This document shows positions 45,193-54,030 of a stretch of 64,000 nucleotides of DNA, piece by piece. Origin of the DNA: Phymatolithon calcareum (Eukaryota > Rhodophyta > Florideophyceae > Hapalidiales). The notes beneath the pieces are model-generated. The model had not been told where the DNA came from and searched no databases. It worked only from the letters and a program-made list of their open reading frames with translations. The translations under genes were made by a program, and so were the position numbers. Location of the stretch: contig OZ345376.1 of assembly GCA_977006965.1 (NCBI GenBank), positions 2,480,001 to 2,544,000 of the forward strand. The letters run 5' to 3'. The first letter of the stretch is position 1. Every line of letters begins with the position of its first letter.

Positions 45193-46911
45193 CTAATCAC
45201 CTCCGGATGCTTTCCTCTTTTCAGCTTTTTGAGGGCTAGGAGAAGAGGTCTCCGAGGGAATGCCTTTCGAGGACCCCGGAGCGCTTGCTTTGGAGGACTT
45301 TGGCGCCGAGTCCTTGGACTTGTTAGACGTTCCACTGTCGACCTCCTTTTTGACTTTGACAATAGTAGCGGTAGCTTCATCTTCGCTGCTACTTTCGTCT
45401 TCACCGCTGTCATTCTCGCTCTCGCTGTTCTCAGGAGTGTCCTTTTGCTTCATGGCAGTGGAGCCAGTGGGCTTTTTCAAGGTCATTTGTTTGGGAGTAG
45501 GAGGAGTCCCTGGTGCAACCGGAGAAGATATGGTCACCTTTGGACTTCCTGGACTGCCTGGACTGGATTCCGGAGGGGGTGTGGAAGTCTTAGTACGGAC
45601 AACTTGCTTTCCCCTGGTTACGCGAGGCTTGTTTTTGTCTTCAGATTGAGCGGAAGACGACTCGGGAATAACGTGCTCAGACGGAAAGAGAACCTGAGTT
45701 TTGTAGCCGTCGAAGTTCAAGAGTCCACGCTCGCACTGGAGAGAATCCCTGAGAAGACCGTTTGACACACGGCCGAGGGTGTCACCTTTCTCGAGAAGGA
45801 TGGGAGTGAGGAGCGCGCTGGGGGCGGTCGCTGACGGAACAGCAGAACGGACAGGGCCGTAGGCGGATGGAGTGTTCTCGGCTTCAGTGTAGGGGAGAAC
45901 AAAAGCCCAGTTCATCGAGTTCATTCCCTCAAATCCCCAAGCCTCATATCCCGTGCATTTGTCGAGAGTAGAAGACGGTAGTGAGGTATACAGTCGAAGA
46001 CGCTCCTCGTGGGCAGGATCTAACCAGGCTTTCGGCAAGTCACGCGTACCGGACTCGTCGATGTACGCGTCTGCAGCCATGGGATTGTGGGGGTTGTCGT
46101 CGTACGTGATGAGGAGCTTTTCCATACCACCAGCATTGGTATGATTGGAGATGTTGGCGCGATAGAACCCACTCACGACAGGTAGAATGTTTAAGAACGC
46201 GGTGGTGTCGTCCTTGTTCAACTTTACGTTGGAGAGAGTAGTCATGAATGAGACGAGGTTTGAAGGGCGGTATTCCGGGTACCAGATCCAGACCATATTG
46301 GTCACTTGGCTGGGGACTTTCATTTTTGGACCTTCCGGTTTCTCAAGAGGTTGGTATGAGCCCGGCGATAGGGAATACCCGTATAGCGCGTTTACAGCCA
46401 GAGTAGTGGGTACGGCATGTATCAAGAGCAAAGAGCCGATCCAAATCTTGTCGGCAAGGCCTTTCTCGACGGTCTTGTGGTTCAGACTCGTCCAGACTAT
46501 CTTGTGGATGGGAAAGTCGGCGCCATCGGGGCGGTTGAACTCGATGAACGGCACTGAGTGGACAGGGCCTTGCACTTGAGCACGAGTGAAGAGCTCCCTG
46601 TTCATCGCCTCGCTTGTAGTGATGTCGAGCTCAGTATCCTCAAAAGCTGGAGAGCTGATGATGAGCGCGTTGTTCAGGACGCCGAGAAGACCAGTGAACC
46701 CCGTTCCGATACGAAACGGATTCTTCGTCTTGATCTTGAAAACGTGTACGCGGAGCGGCATCTTGTAATGCTCTGCATCGGAAGCCCATCGCGAGAACTG
46801 AGAAGAGGGAGGTACGTTGAGTTCATTGCGGAAGAGAGGGTCCTCGTAGCCGATAATGACTACGGGAGTGCGAGCGGTAGTCCCGGCGGGGTCCTTCATG
46901 TGGGCAAACAT
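45193..46911 (-). CDS. unrecognised protein with a disordered acidic/Ser-Pro tail
   Basis: The frame is open from ATG 47007 (604 aa), but that codon overlaps a tatatatg TATA-like box (47005-47012), so I prefer the next ATG at 46911 (572 aa, MFAHMKDPAG), about 100 bp downstream. Numbered from 47007, residues 40-440 are compact, aromatic-rich and without a clear membrane span or signal peptide (VVIIGYEDPLF, RIGTGFTGLLGVLNNALI, MVWIWYPEYRP). Residues 450-604 are disordered, with PPPESSPGSPGSP, SEDEATATIVKVKKE (a SUMO-site-like VKKE) and a basic end. I do not recognise a family. It could be a chromatin, structural or coat-like protein. It lies in the same orientation as the ParB-methyltransferase gene behind it. 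AATAAA occurs downstream at 45030-45025. Confidence 0.8.
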   Translation of the reverse strand: MFAHMKDPAGTTARTPVVIIGYEDPLFRNELNVPPSSQFSRWASDAEHYKMPLRVHVFKIKTKNPFRIGTGFTGLLGVLNNALIISSPAFEDTELDITTSEAMNRELFTRAQVQGPVHSVPFIEFNRPDGADFPIHKIVWTSLNHKTVEKGLADKIWIGSLLLIHAVPTTLAVNALYGYSLSPGSYQPLEKPEGPKMKVPSQVTNMVWIWYPEYRPSNLVSFMTTLSNVKLNKDDTTAFLNILPVVSGFYRANISNHTNAGGMEKLLITYDDNPHNPMAADAYIDESGTRDLPKAWLDPAHEERLRLYTSLPSSTLDKCTGYEAWGFEGMNSMNWAFVLPYTEAENTPSAYGPVRSAVPSATAPSALLTPILLEKGDTLGRVSNGLLRDSLQCERGLLNFDGYKTQVLFPSEHVIPESSSAQSEDKNKPRVTRGKQVVRTKTSTPPPESSPGSPGSPKVTISSPVAPGTPPTPKQMTLKKPTGSTAMKQKDTPENSESENDSGEDESSSEDEATATIVKVKKEVDSGTSNKSKDSAPKSSKASAPGSSKGIPSETSSPSPQKAEKRKASGGD

Positions 46912-47004
46912 GATGAGGTGTGAGAGCGAAGGATAGCGCAGGATAACGGAGTTTGGGGGCGTGAGGTGGAAAGATGTTTGGGAAAAGTCAATGGGGAGTG
47001 GGAA

Positions 47005-47012
47005 CATATATA
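47005..47012 (-). promoter_or_regulatory. TATA-like box of the unrecognised gene
   Basis: Reads tatatatg on the minus strand, about 95-100 bp before the preferred ATG at 46911. It overlaps the upstream in-frame ATG, which makes that ATG unlikely to be translated. Confidence 0.5.
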
Positions 47013-47148
47013 GGGAAAAGCTATGACAAGGAGCGGCGGAAAATTAGGGAATTTAAATATGAACTAAGAAATTAAGAATTTGAAATATTGGTCGGAAAAA
47101 CGGAAAAGTTCAATAAATAATGAGATTCCAAAATTTCGAATCTACATC

Positions 47149-47165
47149 GGAGATCTGAGATCTCT
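47149..47165. promoter_or_regulatory. palindrome copy 3
   Basis: ggagatct-g-agatctct with flanks tctacatc and gacctaga, an imperfect form of the 35-nt palindrome. It lies 240 bp upstream of ATG 46911, in the promoter of the unrecognised gene. Confidence 0.85.
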
Positions 47166-47392
47166 GACCTAGAATATAAATTTTCATACGCTCATATCGC
47201 GACCCACCAATCGCCAGCCACCAGCACTCCGCTTTCTACGCTTTCTCCTTCACTATTGTACTAAACAGACTTTTCGTCTACAAGACACAGCATATAAAAA
47301 CAATCTCAAGTCGAAGCGTTTACTGAATCTATACCATTCAACGCATAGAATCTAGAGAAGGAAGAAAACTTTCAAGTCCCCATATCTGGAAA

Positions 47393-47995
47393 CTAACGCC
47401 AGTACTGCTTGCCGTAGTTGACAAGTACTTCCTCACCTTTCTCGATACTCGTGATTGCTGTAACGAAAACGAAGTACGGGTTCGTGAAAGTAGGAAAATC
47501 AAAAGGAAGACTTCTGTGTTCGAACTGTGCGTTTGCATGTCGAATGATAGCGTTGTCCGCTTCAAGACCGTTCTGAATCTTCTTTTTGTCGTTGATATAC
47601 GCGGCAACACAGTAAGGAGGGGGCACCACGAATACCTCCTTTCACTGCAGGCGAGGAGAAGTGTTTTCAGGATTCATGTTTGGCAGTCGCATAGCGTACG
47701 TTCTGAATCTGTCAACCGTGCATCCTAATTCGTCTCGCCCATACATAGAACCATCAAGACGTGCAATATGCTTGCTTTTTGTGATGTTCTTATGGACAAT
47801 AGTACCGCTGTACCAGCCAATGACGGTAAATGGTGCAATGCGTTGGAGAGCGAAAACTCCATTATCCGCACCAGGAATGCGTGACTTGGCGACATAGACA
47901 CCGTGAAAGCTGGCGTCGGCTGCAAGGAGTGTGTTAACGTCAAAGGCACGGAATATGGAAAGGAGATTGGATGGCCACTTTGCAAGCTCAACCGC
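47393..47995 (-). CDS. SET-domain coding segment, downstream and out of frame with the ParB-methyltransferase
   Basis: A second minus frame is open from 47995 (after a TAA at 47996-47998) to TAG 47393 with one TGA at 47642-47644. It reads VYVAKSRIPGADNGVFALQR then IAPFTVIGWYSGTIV (SET N-terminal half), and after the TGA RHANAQF and ITSIEKGEEVLVNYGKQYW (the N-H-like and G-E-E-x-x-x-x-Y-G catalytic half). SET domains transfer methyl groups to lysines of histones or other proteins. It has no ATG of its own, so it needs an intron, a frameshift or was once fused to the methyltransferase frame, whose last 90 codons merely overlap it. The TGA may be a nonsense change. Confidence 0.7.
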
Positions 47996-50751
47996 TTAAC
48001 CGTGTCGACCTCGTTCATAGTGCGGGTAGCAGTGCAGAAGAAGTTGACAAGATGGTCTGGAAGAGCACAAAATATGGGCCAATCAGAAGGTTGGACCAGG
48101 GGGCTCGTCTTGCTCCTGCGTTTCACGATGTTATGGACCTCGGAGCGTGCCTCTTCGAGAAGGAGTTGTTTTTCTGCGAGCAATGGGAAACGATCGGACA
48201 CGATGGCTTCCGCAAACCTGTGGAACAAATGCTCAGCAGAAATGTCGTGGCATTGCTTGTCCAGTTCGCAGCCAACAAACACTCGAGGAGCCGGGAGCTG
48301 GAGACAAGCAACACCAGTAGAATATGTACCCCCAAACATATCAAGAACTATCGATCCCGGAAGGGAGTGGCGTTCGATTAGCTCTTTGAGGAGAGCCACT
48401 GGCTTTTGCTCTGGGCGCAAGGAACATTTTGCGTCTTTCATTAGTTTTTCTCCTGGTACCATCTTCTGAACATTGTCGATAACGTTGAAGTTTGGAGCGA
48501 AGGACGAGGGAACATATACGTGATTGGAGTATTGAACGCGTGTGTATGATTCGGCTCCGCCTCCGAGTTTGACAGCATGAACGACCTCTGTGACCATGTT
48601 GATATACTTATTGCCCCGGCGGAAGGGTGGCTGAGACAAGTTGTTTCTCGCGTTAATGATGTAAAGCGGAACACGATCAACAGACATTTCCCTGATTCCT
48701 TGGAGAAAGGATATCCACGTTTGCGTCTGGCTCTTCCCGGAGAACAGAAGTAGATGACCACCCTTCCGCAAGACTTTAGTTGTGACGGAGAGACAATCGC
48801 GCATGTCATCCTCGGACAGAATATCATGGGCGGAGTTCGGTCGTTGCATGTCACTGCGGGAGTGGAACGGTGGATCTATGCACACCAGCTGAACTTGACC
48901 GTGCAGTGATTTGTTGAACTGGCGTTGGTAGATTTGCGGTAAGTCGTGGAAGGAGCAATTAAATACGAAGGCGGCTTTGTAGAACTCCTTGCGGAGAGGA
49001 GTGGATGGGAGAGAAGAGGGAAGACGTGTGGGGACCAAATCTCTTGGAGATGGTGGAGTGCGCGCGGCTCGTGAGGAAGTGGCTTGTCTCGTGGCCTCTG
49101 CAGACATCGAAGCAGTGTCTTCTGTGAGACGGGTACGTTTCCGCGGACGAAGAGGCAAAATGTTGTCATCTTCGGTGTCAGGAGATACGGCGGGTGCAGG
49201 GGATAGTGGAATGTTGTCAGCAAAGACACGGTCCTCTGCGTGATCGTGATTCTGGTCATGAACGGAAGCGGAGGTGGATGGAGGGAAAAGGGGAGCGGGC
49301 TCATCGTCGCCCGAGATGTTGGGAGAAGGAGAAGGAGGGGTCTCGAAAACGCGCTTCTGGAGCCCTGGAACCTTGTCGACGATGTAATGGAGAGCAGTGG
49401 GGACATGGCCGTATGAAGAGTGCGGAGTAGTTGGAATTGATAAAGAGCGAGAAAAAGATGCGGCAATATTTTTTCGGCGAAGCGAAGAGGCGACATGCTT
49501 GACAAGATGGGAGAAGAAGTAGGTGATGAAGATCGTGGCAACGTTTCGAAGCTGTCGGTTGACGCTTGGAGATGCTCGTGCTCTATGATGAAGATGAGCA
49601 GCATCAGAGACCACAATGCCAGAGCCATGTAGGAGAGAGGACAGTTGCTCTGGAGGGGCGAACTTGTCTTCGATTACATCGAATTGTAGCTCTGTTTTGT
49701 TGAAGATAATGTATGGCGCAATCATCGTCTCCAGGGATGAGAAGGAGAAGATACCAGCGACGGTAGTCCAAGCATTGACGACAATAGTGACACTCTTGCC
49801 GACAATCTCTGAGGCGTCATGGCTGTTTCTGGTGGGAAGGGATTCCTTGTCGTTCACGTTCTTCTCCTGCTGGCGGACAAAGTTGTATTTGGCAAGGAAC
49901 ATGAAGAAGAGAATTTTGGAGAAGGAATCAGCTTCCATCAAGAACTTGATTCTCATGTTGTCCCTTTTGGCGAGATTGACGCCTTTGACGAACATTGAGA
50001 CTGTTCTGGCTCTATCCGGGTTTGCAGAGGGCACGGCCAGAGAATCGGAAAAGTCCGCAGCGCCCAAGGACGTGAGGTCCGCGGCATATGCACAGTTGGC
50101 GAACATGGTGAACATTTGCCACGGACGGTTGTCGTAAGCGGTGTTTGGCTTTTTCCAAGGACAGAGTGTCTTGAGGATCCTGTATGTGAGCCTAATCTGA
50201 GGGTGACTCAGAACAGCAATGACAGCTGGCTTTGCAGGAGAGCTTGCCTTTTCGATGGCATACTTAAGTAGGGTACTCCAGAACGGCTCGGTGACGGGGG
50301 TCATGTCACTGATGTAATTCTCGCGAACAGTAAGTGTGAGGAGCAGGTAGTCATTAAACATGGCTGCCCTCTTGATGTCGTGGAGCTCATTGCTGTGGAC
50401 AGCAAGAGCCAGAGTGGTAGTGGAGTTCTGGTCTGTTCGACAGAGGACCATGGGAACTTGAGTATTGGGGGGGAATGAGTCGTCGTTGATGAGGCGTCGA
50501 ATAGCCGTGATGCGATGAGCACCGTCGACGAGGAAAATGTTGCCATTCTCCATGACATGTCCGGAGACGGGATGCTGGGCATTATAACCGGTGTCGCGCA
50601 TGCTTTTCTCAAGGTTCTTGACAGTATCGAGGTCGACAGGACGTGCGTTGGCGATCCTGGTGACGCGAAAGGGGTCTATGTGGACAATAGTATGAGGGGT
50701 AGGGGCGGAGGAAACGGCAGTGGAGGAATCGGAGGGGCGAGATCGAGGCAT
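47725..50751 (-). CDS. ParB-like nuclease/DNA-binding domain fused to a DNA methyltransferase
   Basis: Starts at ATG 50751, up to 1008 codons. Residues 20-125 form a ParB/Srx-like domain (VDLDTVKNLEKSMRDTGYNA, then LVDGAHRITAIRRL and SNELHDI). Residues 150-450 are helical and unassigned. Residues 480-600 are a disordered Pro/Ser linker with a nuclear-localisation-like LRPRKRTRL (about 540). The methyltransferase has motif IV DPPF (about 626), motif X RPEQKPVALLKELIERH (about 785) and motif I GSIVLDMFGGTYSTGVA (about 803). The IV-X-I order is the beta class, modifying N6 of adenine or N4 of cytosine. ParB-methylase fusions are known from phages and bacteria, so transfer is likely. The true end is doubtful: from about 47995 the SET frame looks like the real coding frame. 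Confidence 0.85.
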   Translation of the reverse strand: MPRSRPSDSSTAVSSAPTPHTIVHIDPFRVTRIANARPVDLDTVKNLEKSMRDTGYNAQHPVSGHVMENGNIFLVDGAHRITAIRRLINDDSFPPNTQVPMVLCRTDQNSTTTLALAVHSNELHDIKRAAMFNDYLLLTLTVRENYISDMTPVTEPFWSTLLKYAIEKASSPAKPAVIAVLSHPQIRLTYRILKTLCPWKKPNTAYDNRPWQMFTMFANCAYAADLTSLGAADFSDSLAVPSANPDRARTVSMFVKGVNLAKRDNMRIKFLMEADSFSKILFFMFLAKYNFVRQQEKNVNDKESLPTRNSHDASEIVGKSVTIVVNAWTTVAGIFSFSSLETMIAPYIIFNKTELQFDVIEDKFAPPEQLSSLLHGSGIVVSDAAHLHHRARASPSVNRQLRNVATIFITYFFSHLVKHVASSLRRKNIAASFSRSLSIPTTPHSSYGHVPTALHYIVDKVPGLQKRVFETPPSPSPNISGDDEPAPLFPPSTSASVHDQNHDHAEDRVFADNIPLSPAPAVSPDTEDDNILPLRPRKRTRLTEDTASMSAEATRQATSSRAARTPPSPRDLVPTRLPSSLPSTPLRKEFYKAAFVFNCSFHDLPQIYQRQFNKSLHGQVQLVCIDPPFHSRSDMQRPNSAHDILSEDDMRDCLSVTTKVLRKGGHLLLFSGKSQTQTWISFLQGIREMSVDRVPLYIINARNNLSQPPFRRGNKYINMVTEVVHAVKLGGGAESYTRVQYSNHVYVPSSFAPNFNVIDNVQKMVPGEKLMKDAKCSLRPEQKPVALLKELIERHSLPGSIVLDMFGGTYSTGVACLQLPAPRVFVGCELDKQCHDISAEHLFHRFAEAIVSDRFPLLAEKQLLLEEARSEVHNIVKRRSKTSPLVQPSDWPIFCALPDHLVNFFCTATRTMNEVDTVKRLSLQSGHPISFPYSVPLTLTHSLQPTPAFTVSMSPSHAFLVRIMEFSLSNALHHLPSLAGTAVLLSIRTSQKASILHVLMVLCMGETN

Positions 50752-50994
50752 GGTAGGGAAAGATGAAAAACGACGAGGAGAGTGAGTGAGACGGGGTAGG
50801 TGGGTTTGTGGATGAGTGCAGTGGGGAGGCGGTTATGTAGAAAAGGTTGTGGGTAACAATTTGGGAGGTAGTTTTTGAGGGACGTAATGATGGAGAGAAA
50901 TAACGGGAAGAAAATAAAGAGAAAATAGGAAAGAGGTGAATCATAAGAAACGGACGTGGGTGGAGAGTGTATGAGAAAAATTTGGATTGTACAG

Positions 50995-51013
50995 CAGAGA
51001 TCTGAGATCTCTG
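50995..51013. promoter_or_regulatory. palindrome copy 4
   Basis: 19-nt CAGAGATCT-G-AGATCTCTG, 244 bp upstream of ATG 50751. Confidence 0.9.
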
Positions 51014-51127
51014 GTGAAGAATTGAAAATTTGAAAATGCAGAAAAGTGAATTGGATCATAGAAAGTATTTGAAAACGTGATAAAATTTTGTGTTTGGATG
51101 GAAAATTTGAAATTTTGAAATTTTAGA

Positions 51128-51162
51128 TTCTACACCAGAGATCTCAGATCTCTGGTGTAGAA
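51128..51162. promoter_or_regulatory. palindrome copy 5, full 35 nt
   Basis: Perfect palindrome with 17-nt arms (ttctacaccagagatct) about a central C, the longest copy. Length, symmetry and placement fit an operator, an insulator or a parS-like site for a dimeric DNA-binding protein. Confidence 0.95.
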
Positions 51163-51782
51163 CCAAAAAATTTCTCATACACTCCACGCTCTGCTGTCTA
51201 GTATAAGACTCTTGAAAACACTGTTCCATTCCAATCACATATCTCCTGTTATTCGAGCTTTGCATTGTTTTCTTTCACGTTATGTGAGTTCGAACTATGC
51301 GCTTTCATACTTTTCTCAACAATTTTCTTTCTTCCGTTCTTTGAAGCGCGCATTGTCTTCTTCCACAGTATGTGTGTTCGGAGCGTTATCAAATACAGTT
51401 GATGAAACGCACGTGGCACCCTAGCACGTCGCTTCGCGTTAAATGGGTTCTTTTCAGAAACCTATCGAGTAGATTAAGATAAAGACCGTCAATGTTATTA
51501 ACGTCAAGGCAGGGAAGGCAGACAAAGACTCTCGTTCGTCTCGAATGGTTGTATCGAGTCCCAGCTGGCAAAGTACTGTACCTGGAACGCCGGCTTACAG
51601 TACTCGTGGTCGAACATCTTCTTCGCCAAGCGACCAGTTCTCGGTTCCAGTGTGAACCACAAGCACACCAGAAGGACAAATAAACCTCAACACAAGCAAA
51701 AGAAGCTCTGAACGCCCTATTCCGGGCTCTGTCGCCTACGCCCTGCAAGGTTCTTGGGACCAAGCTTCGCAAGAAGGTCTTA

Positions 51783-52192
51783 ATGTCATTACCCCAGACT
51801 GTGCGCCAAGCACTTTTGTTCATGGAGTGCCATGGTTCGAGCACAAAGCTCTATGTACAATTGGACGAAGGATTCCCCGTCATTTGTGAAATGTTTGAAC
51901 TAGACACAGAGAAATTATATCCGAAAAATGTGGCCACGAGTTACACACGCCGTATGACTGCTTCATGACAATGTTCCCTCAAGTACACGTCCGAAAAATT
52001 GTTGCTTTGTCGTCCGCTAAGCTGAAACGAATCGGAAGAAAAGAGACTACCGTGACAGAGCTTCTTAAGGTTTTTGGAGTACTGGTTCTCATGACAAGGT
52101 TTGAGTTCGGCGCGAAGAGGGACTTATGGATGTGTACCAGGCCGAACAAGTATATCCCAGCTCCTTCATTTTCAAACCAAGTGGCGAAATGA
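51783..52192 (+). pseudogene. piggyBac-like transposase N-terminal fragment
   Basis: Two plus frames overlap by a frameshift near 51950: the first ends YPKNVATSYT, the second continues TPYDCFMTMFPQVHVRKIV, then ETTVTELLKVFGVLVLMTRF, GAKRDLWMCTRP and PAPSFSN. The T-x-x-E-L-x-x-F-x-G-x-L-x-x-x block followed by a W and a P-rich turn is the N-terminal part of the DDE_Tnp_1_7 (piggyBac) transposase domain. The catalytic aspartates downstream are missing; the sequence turns into purine-rich repeats. Confidence 0.55.
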
Positions 52193-53080
52193 GTAACCGC
52201 AGAGTGAGACGGAGGGATGGAAAGGGGAGTGTCATAAGAGGCGTACCAGTGGCCACGGAGTGACACAAAAGAAAAAAGCTGACTGAAACAAGGAACGTCA
52301 GGTGAAGCAAGGGACGAGAACGAGAGAAGGGGGAGGGAGTCGTAAAATTGGAGTGACAGAAAAGACGCACCAGGCGTAAGAGAGTGACGCAGGGGTGTAA
52401 GGAGTGGGCTGGAGGGATATAGGGGAGGTTCAAGAAGGGTAGAATAGGAAAATGGAGATGGACAAAACGGGAGCAAAGGTAGAAGGTGAGTGGTACGAGG
52501 GTCGTACTAACGGAAAGAGAGCGTGACAAAGTTCCGCAAGGAGTAAGTTGGGAGAAACGCAAAGAGTTAAAGGGGAGTGACGACAAGGGCGCAAGGGGTA
52601 TAAGCGATGTGGCAAGAAGGGCAAAGGGGAAAAAGGGTTGAGCACAAGTGATGAAATGGAAGCGATGCAAAACGCGGAAGGGGTAAAGCGAGAGCGACAC
52701 GAGGGGCGTATCGAGGGCAGCGGAGTGATAAAATTGTGGAAAGTAGTAGGCGGAGAGTGGCACATAGCGTGAATAGGAAAAATCCAGAGTGGCACAGGGC
52801 GGATGGAGGAGGAACGAGAGAGCTGATACACAGGACGCGAGTAATTACAAGTGTGGCGGATCAGTAGGGGAAGAGTGAAATTTAGGGGTGACGGAGTGCA
52901 GACCAGTGACGCATGGAGCGGAGCAAGGACACGAGGTGGAACGTTGGGCAGATCAGGACACGGGATTCACACGAAGAGCGAACAAGGGTTAGCGGAGGGT
53001 AAATATGTAATACACGGAGACGGGAGCGGGACGGGGAAGGACAGTAAATTGGAGGAAGAGATCTTTTGTTTAAGTTCTCC
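52193..53080 (+). repeat. purine-rich degenerate minisatellite tract
   Basis: Nearly 900 bp with strong purine bias on the plus strand. Words such as gagtgac, aagggg, gcgtaag and ggagtgg recur at irregular spacings of about 40 bp. The long Ser/Leu/Pro-rich minus frames here reflect this bias and are not counted as genes. Confidence 0.6.
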
Positions 53081-53428
53081 ATACTTTGCAGTCTTCATTT
53101 TCTATCTTTTGCATAGGCGCGAAGCGCCGACAGCGTGTATAGAAACTAGTTAAGGTGTCGTGCTTGTGTTTGGTATTGTCTCTGAAATGAAAATAAAAGA
53201 GATCGAATGTGTTCAATCGTTGAAGTGGGCGATGTCGAACCCAGGGTCTTCGTGAGAGGAGTGTGAAAATATGAACTACGTTTAAAACCATTACACTAAA
53301 GATATTTTCTCATACTTGAAATGACACGGGGATGGAATAGGATGGCTACGAAGAACCTAATTTTTGAAAATATTTCTGTGGTTGTTTTGTTTAAATAGTG
53401 CAAGATCTTGTAAAGGCAAATGTACGCG

Positions 53429-53528
53429 CATCGTTGTGTCACCCAGAACATATTTCTGTACTCTACACGCAGGGAAGAAATCCTTTGAATGTACTTCCTT
53501 CCGGCGTGTTCTGGGCGACACAACGATG
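53429..53528. repeat. inverted repeat, 22-nt arms
   Basis: catcgttgtgtcacccagaa and its complement (53507-53528) match at 21 of 22 positions around a 56-bp loop. Confidence 0.85.
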
Positions 53529-53658
53529 TGCATAAAATTTTCGACCATCCGGACTGTCCGCATGGATCATCCCGCGTAGGAAGAATTTCTTCTGCTCTGG
53601 ATTGATCATGTTCAGGAAATTTGAAAACATATCGTCTGGCTTTGCGCTTGCTCGCCTC

Positions 53659-53730
53659 TTCATTTTTCCGCATCCAGGTTGTCTGCAGGGCCTCATGGCC
53701 CTGCAGACAACCTGGATGCGGAAAAATGAA
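53659..53730. repeat. perfect hairpin, 34-nt arms, 4-nt loop
   Basis: Arms 53659-53692 and 53697-53730 are exact complements around tcat. A perfect cruciform of this size is rare in decayed sequence. Confidence 0.95.
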
Positions 53731-53771
53731 CAGTAATACTGCTAAAACTTGGTTCGCAGAGTAAGAAAATG

Positions 53772-53886
53772 AAATATTTGCAGCAGGACGTTCGATCAAT
53801 TATCGAATATGAAAAACTCGAGACAAGAAAATATTTGCAGCAGGACGTTCCATCAATTATCGAATTTGGAAAACTCGAGACAAGAA
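53772..53886. repeat. 57-bp direct duplication
   Basis: The block from aaatatttgcagcaggacg to ctcgagacaaga occurs twice (53772 and 53829) with few differences. Confidence 0.9.
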
Positions 53887-53934
53887 CGACTTTTCAATTG
53901 TGGAGATCTTGATTCCCGCAGAGTTAAGGACTAG

Positions 53935-54030
53935 CTCCGCATCCCAATGACGAAGTCGGAAGTAGAAGTGTATGGTTTGACGAATTCGAACTAAACTGTA
54001 CACTTCCGACTTCGTCATTGGGATGTGGAG
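53935..54030. repeat. inverted repeat, 29-nt arms
   Basis: Arms 53935-53963 (ctccgcatcccaatgacgaa...) and 54002-54030 match at 28 of 29 positions around a 38-bp loop. Confidence 0.9.

Larger units (their letters stand above)
50752..51782. other. upstream region of the ParB-methyltransferase gene
   Basis: Pyrimidine-rich on the minus strand near the start, with two palindromes further up. Short frames at 51389-51844 have no recognisable content. Confidence 0.5.

Noticed and set aside
47725-47995. Last 90 codons of the ParB-methyltransferase frame as a real C-terminal domain
   Set aside because: The same DNA encodes a convincing SET domain in another frame, so this tail is probably its shadow.
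52089-52831. Long Ser/Leu/Pro-rich minus frames
   Set aside because: Low-complexity by-products of the purine-rich tract.
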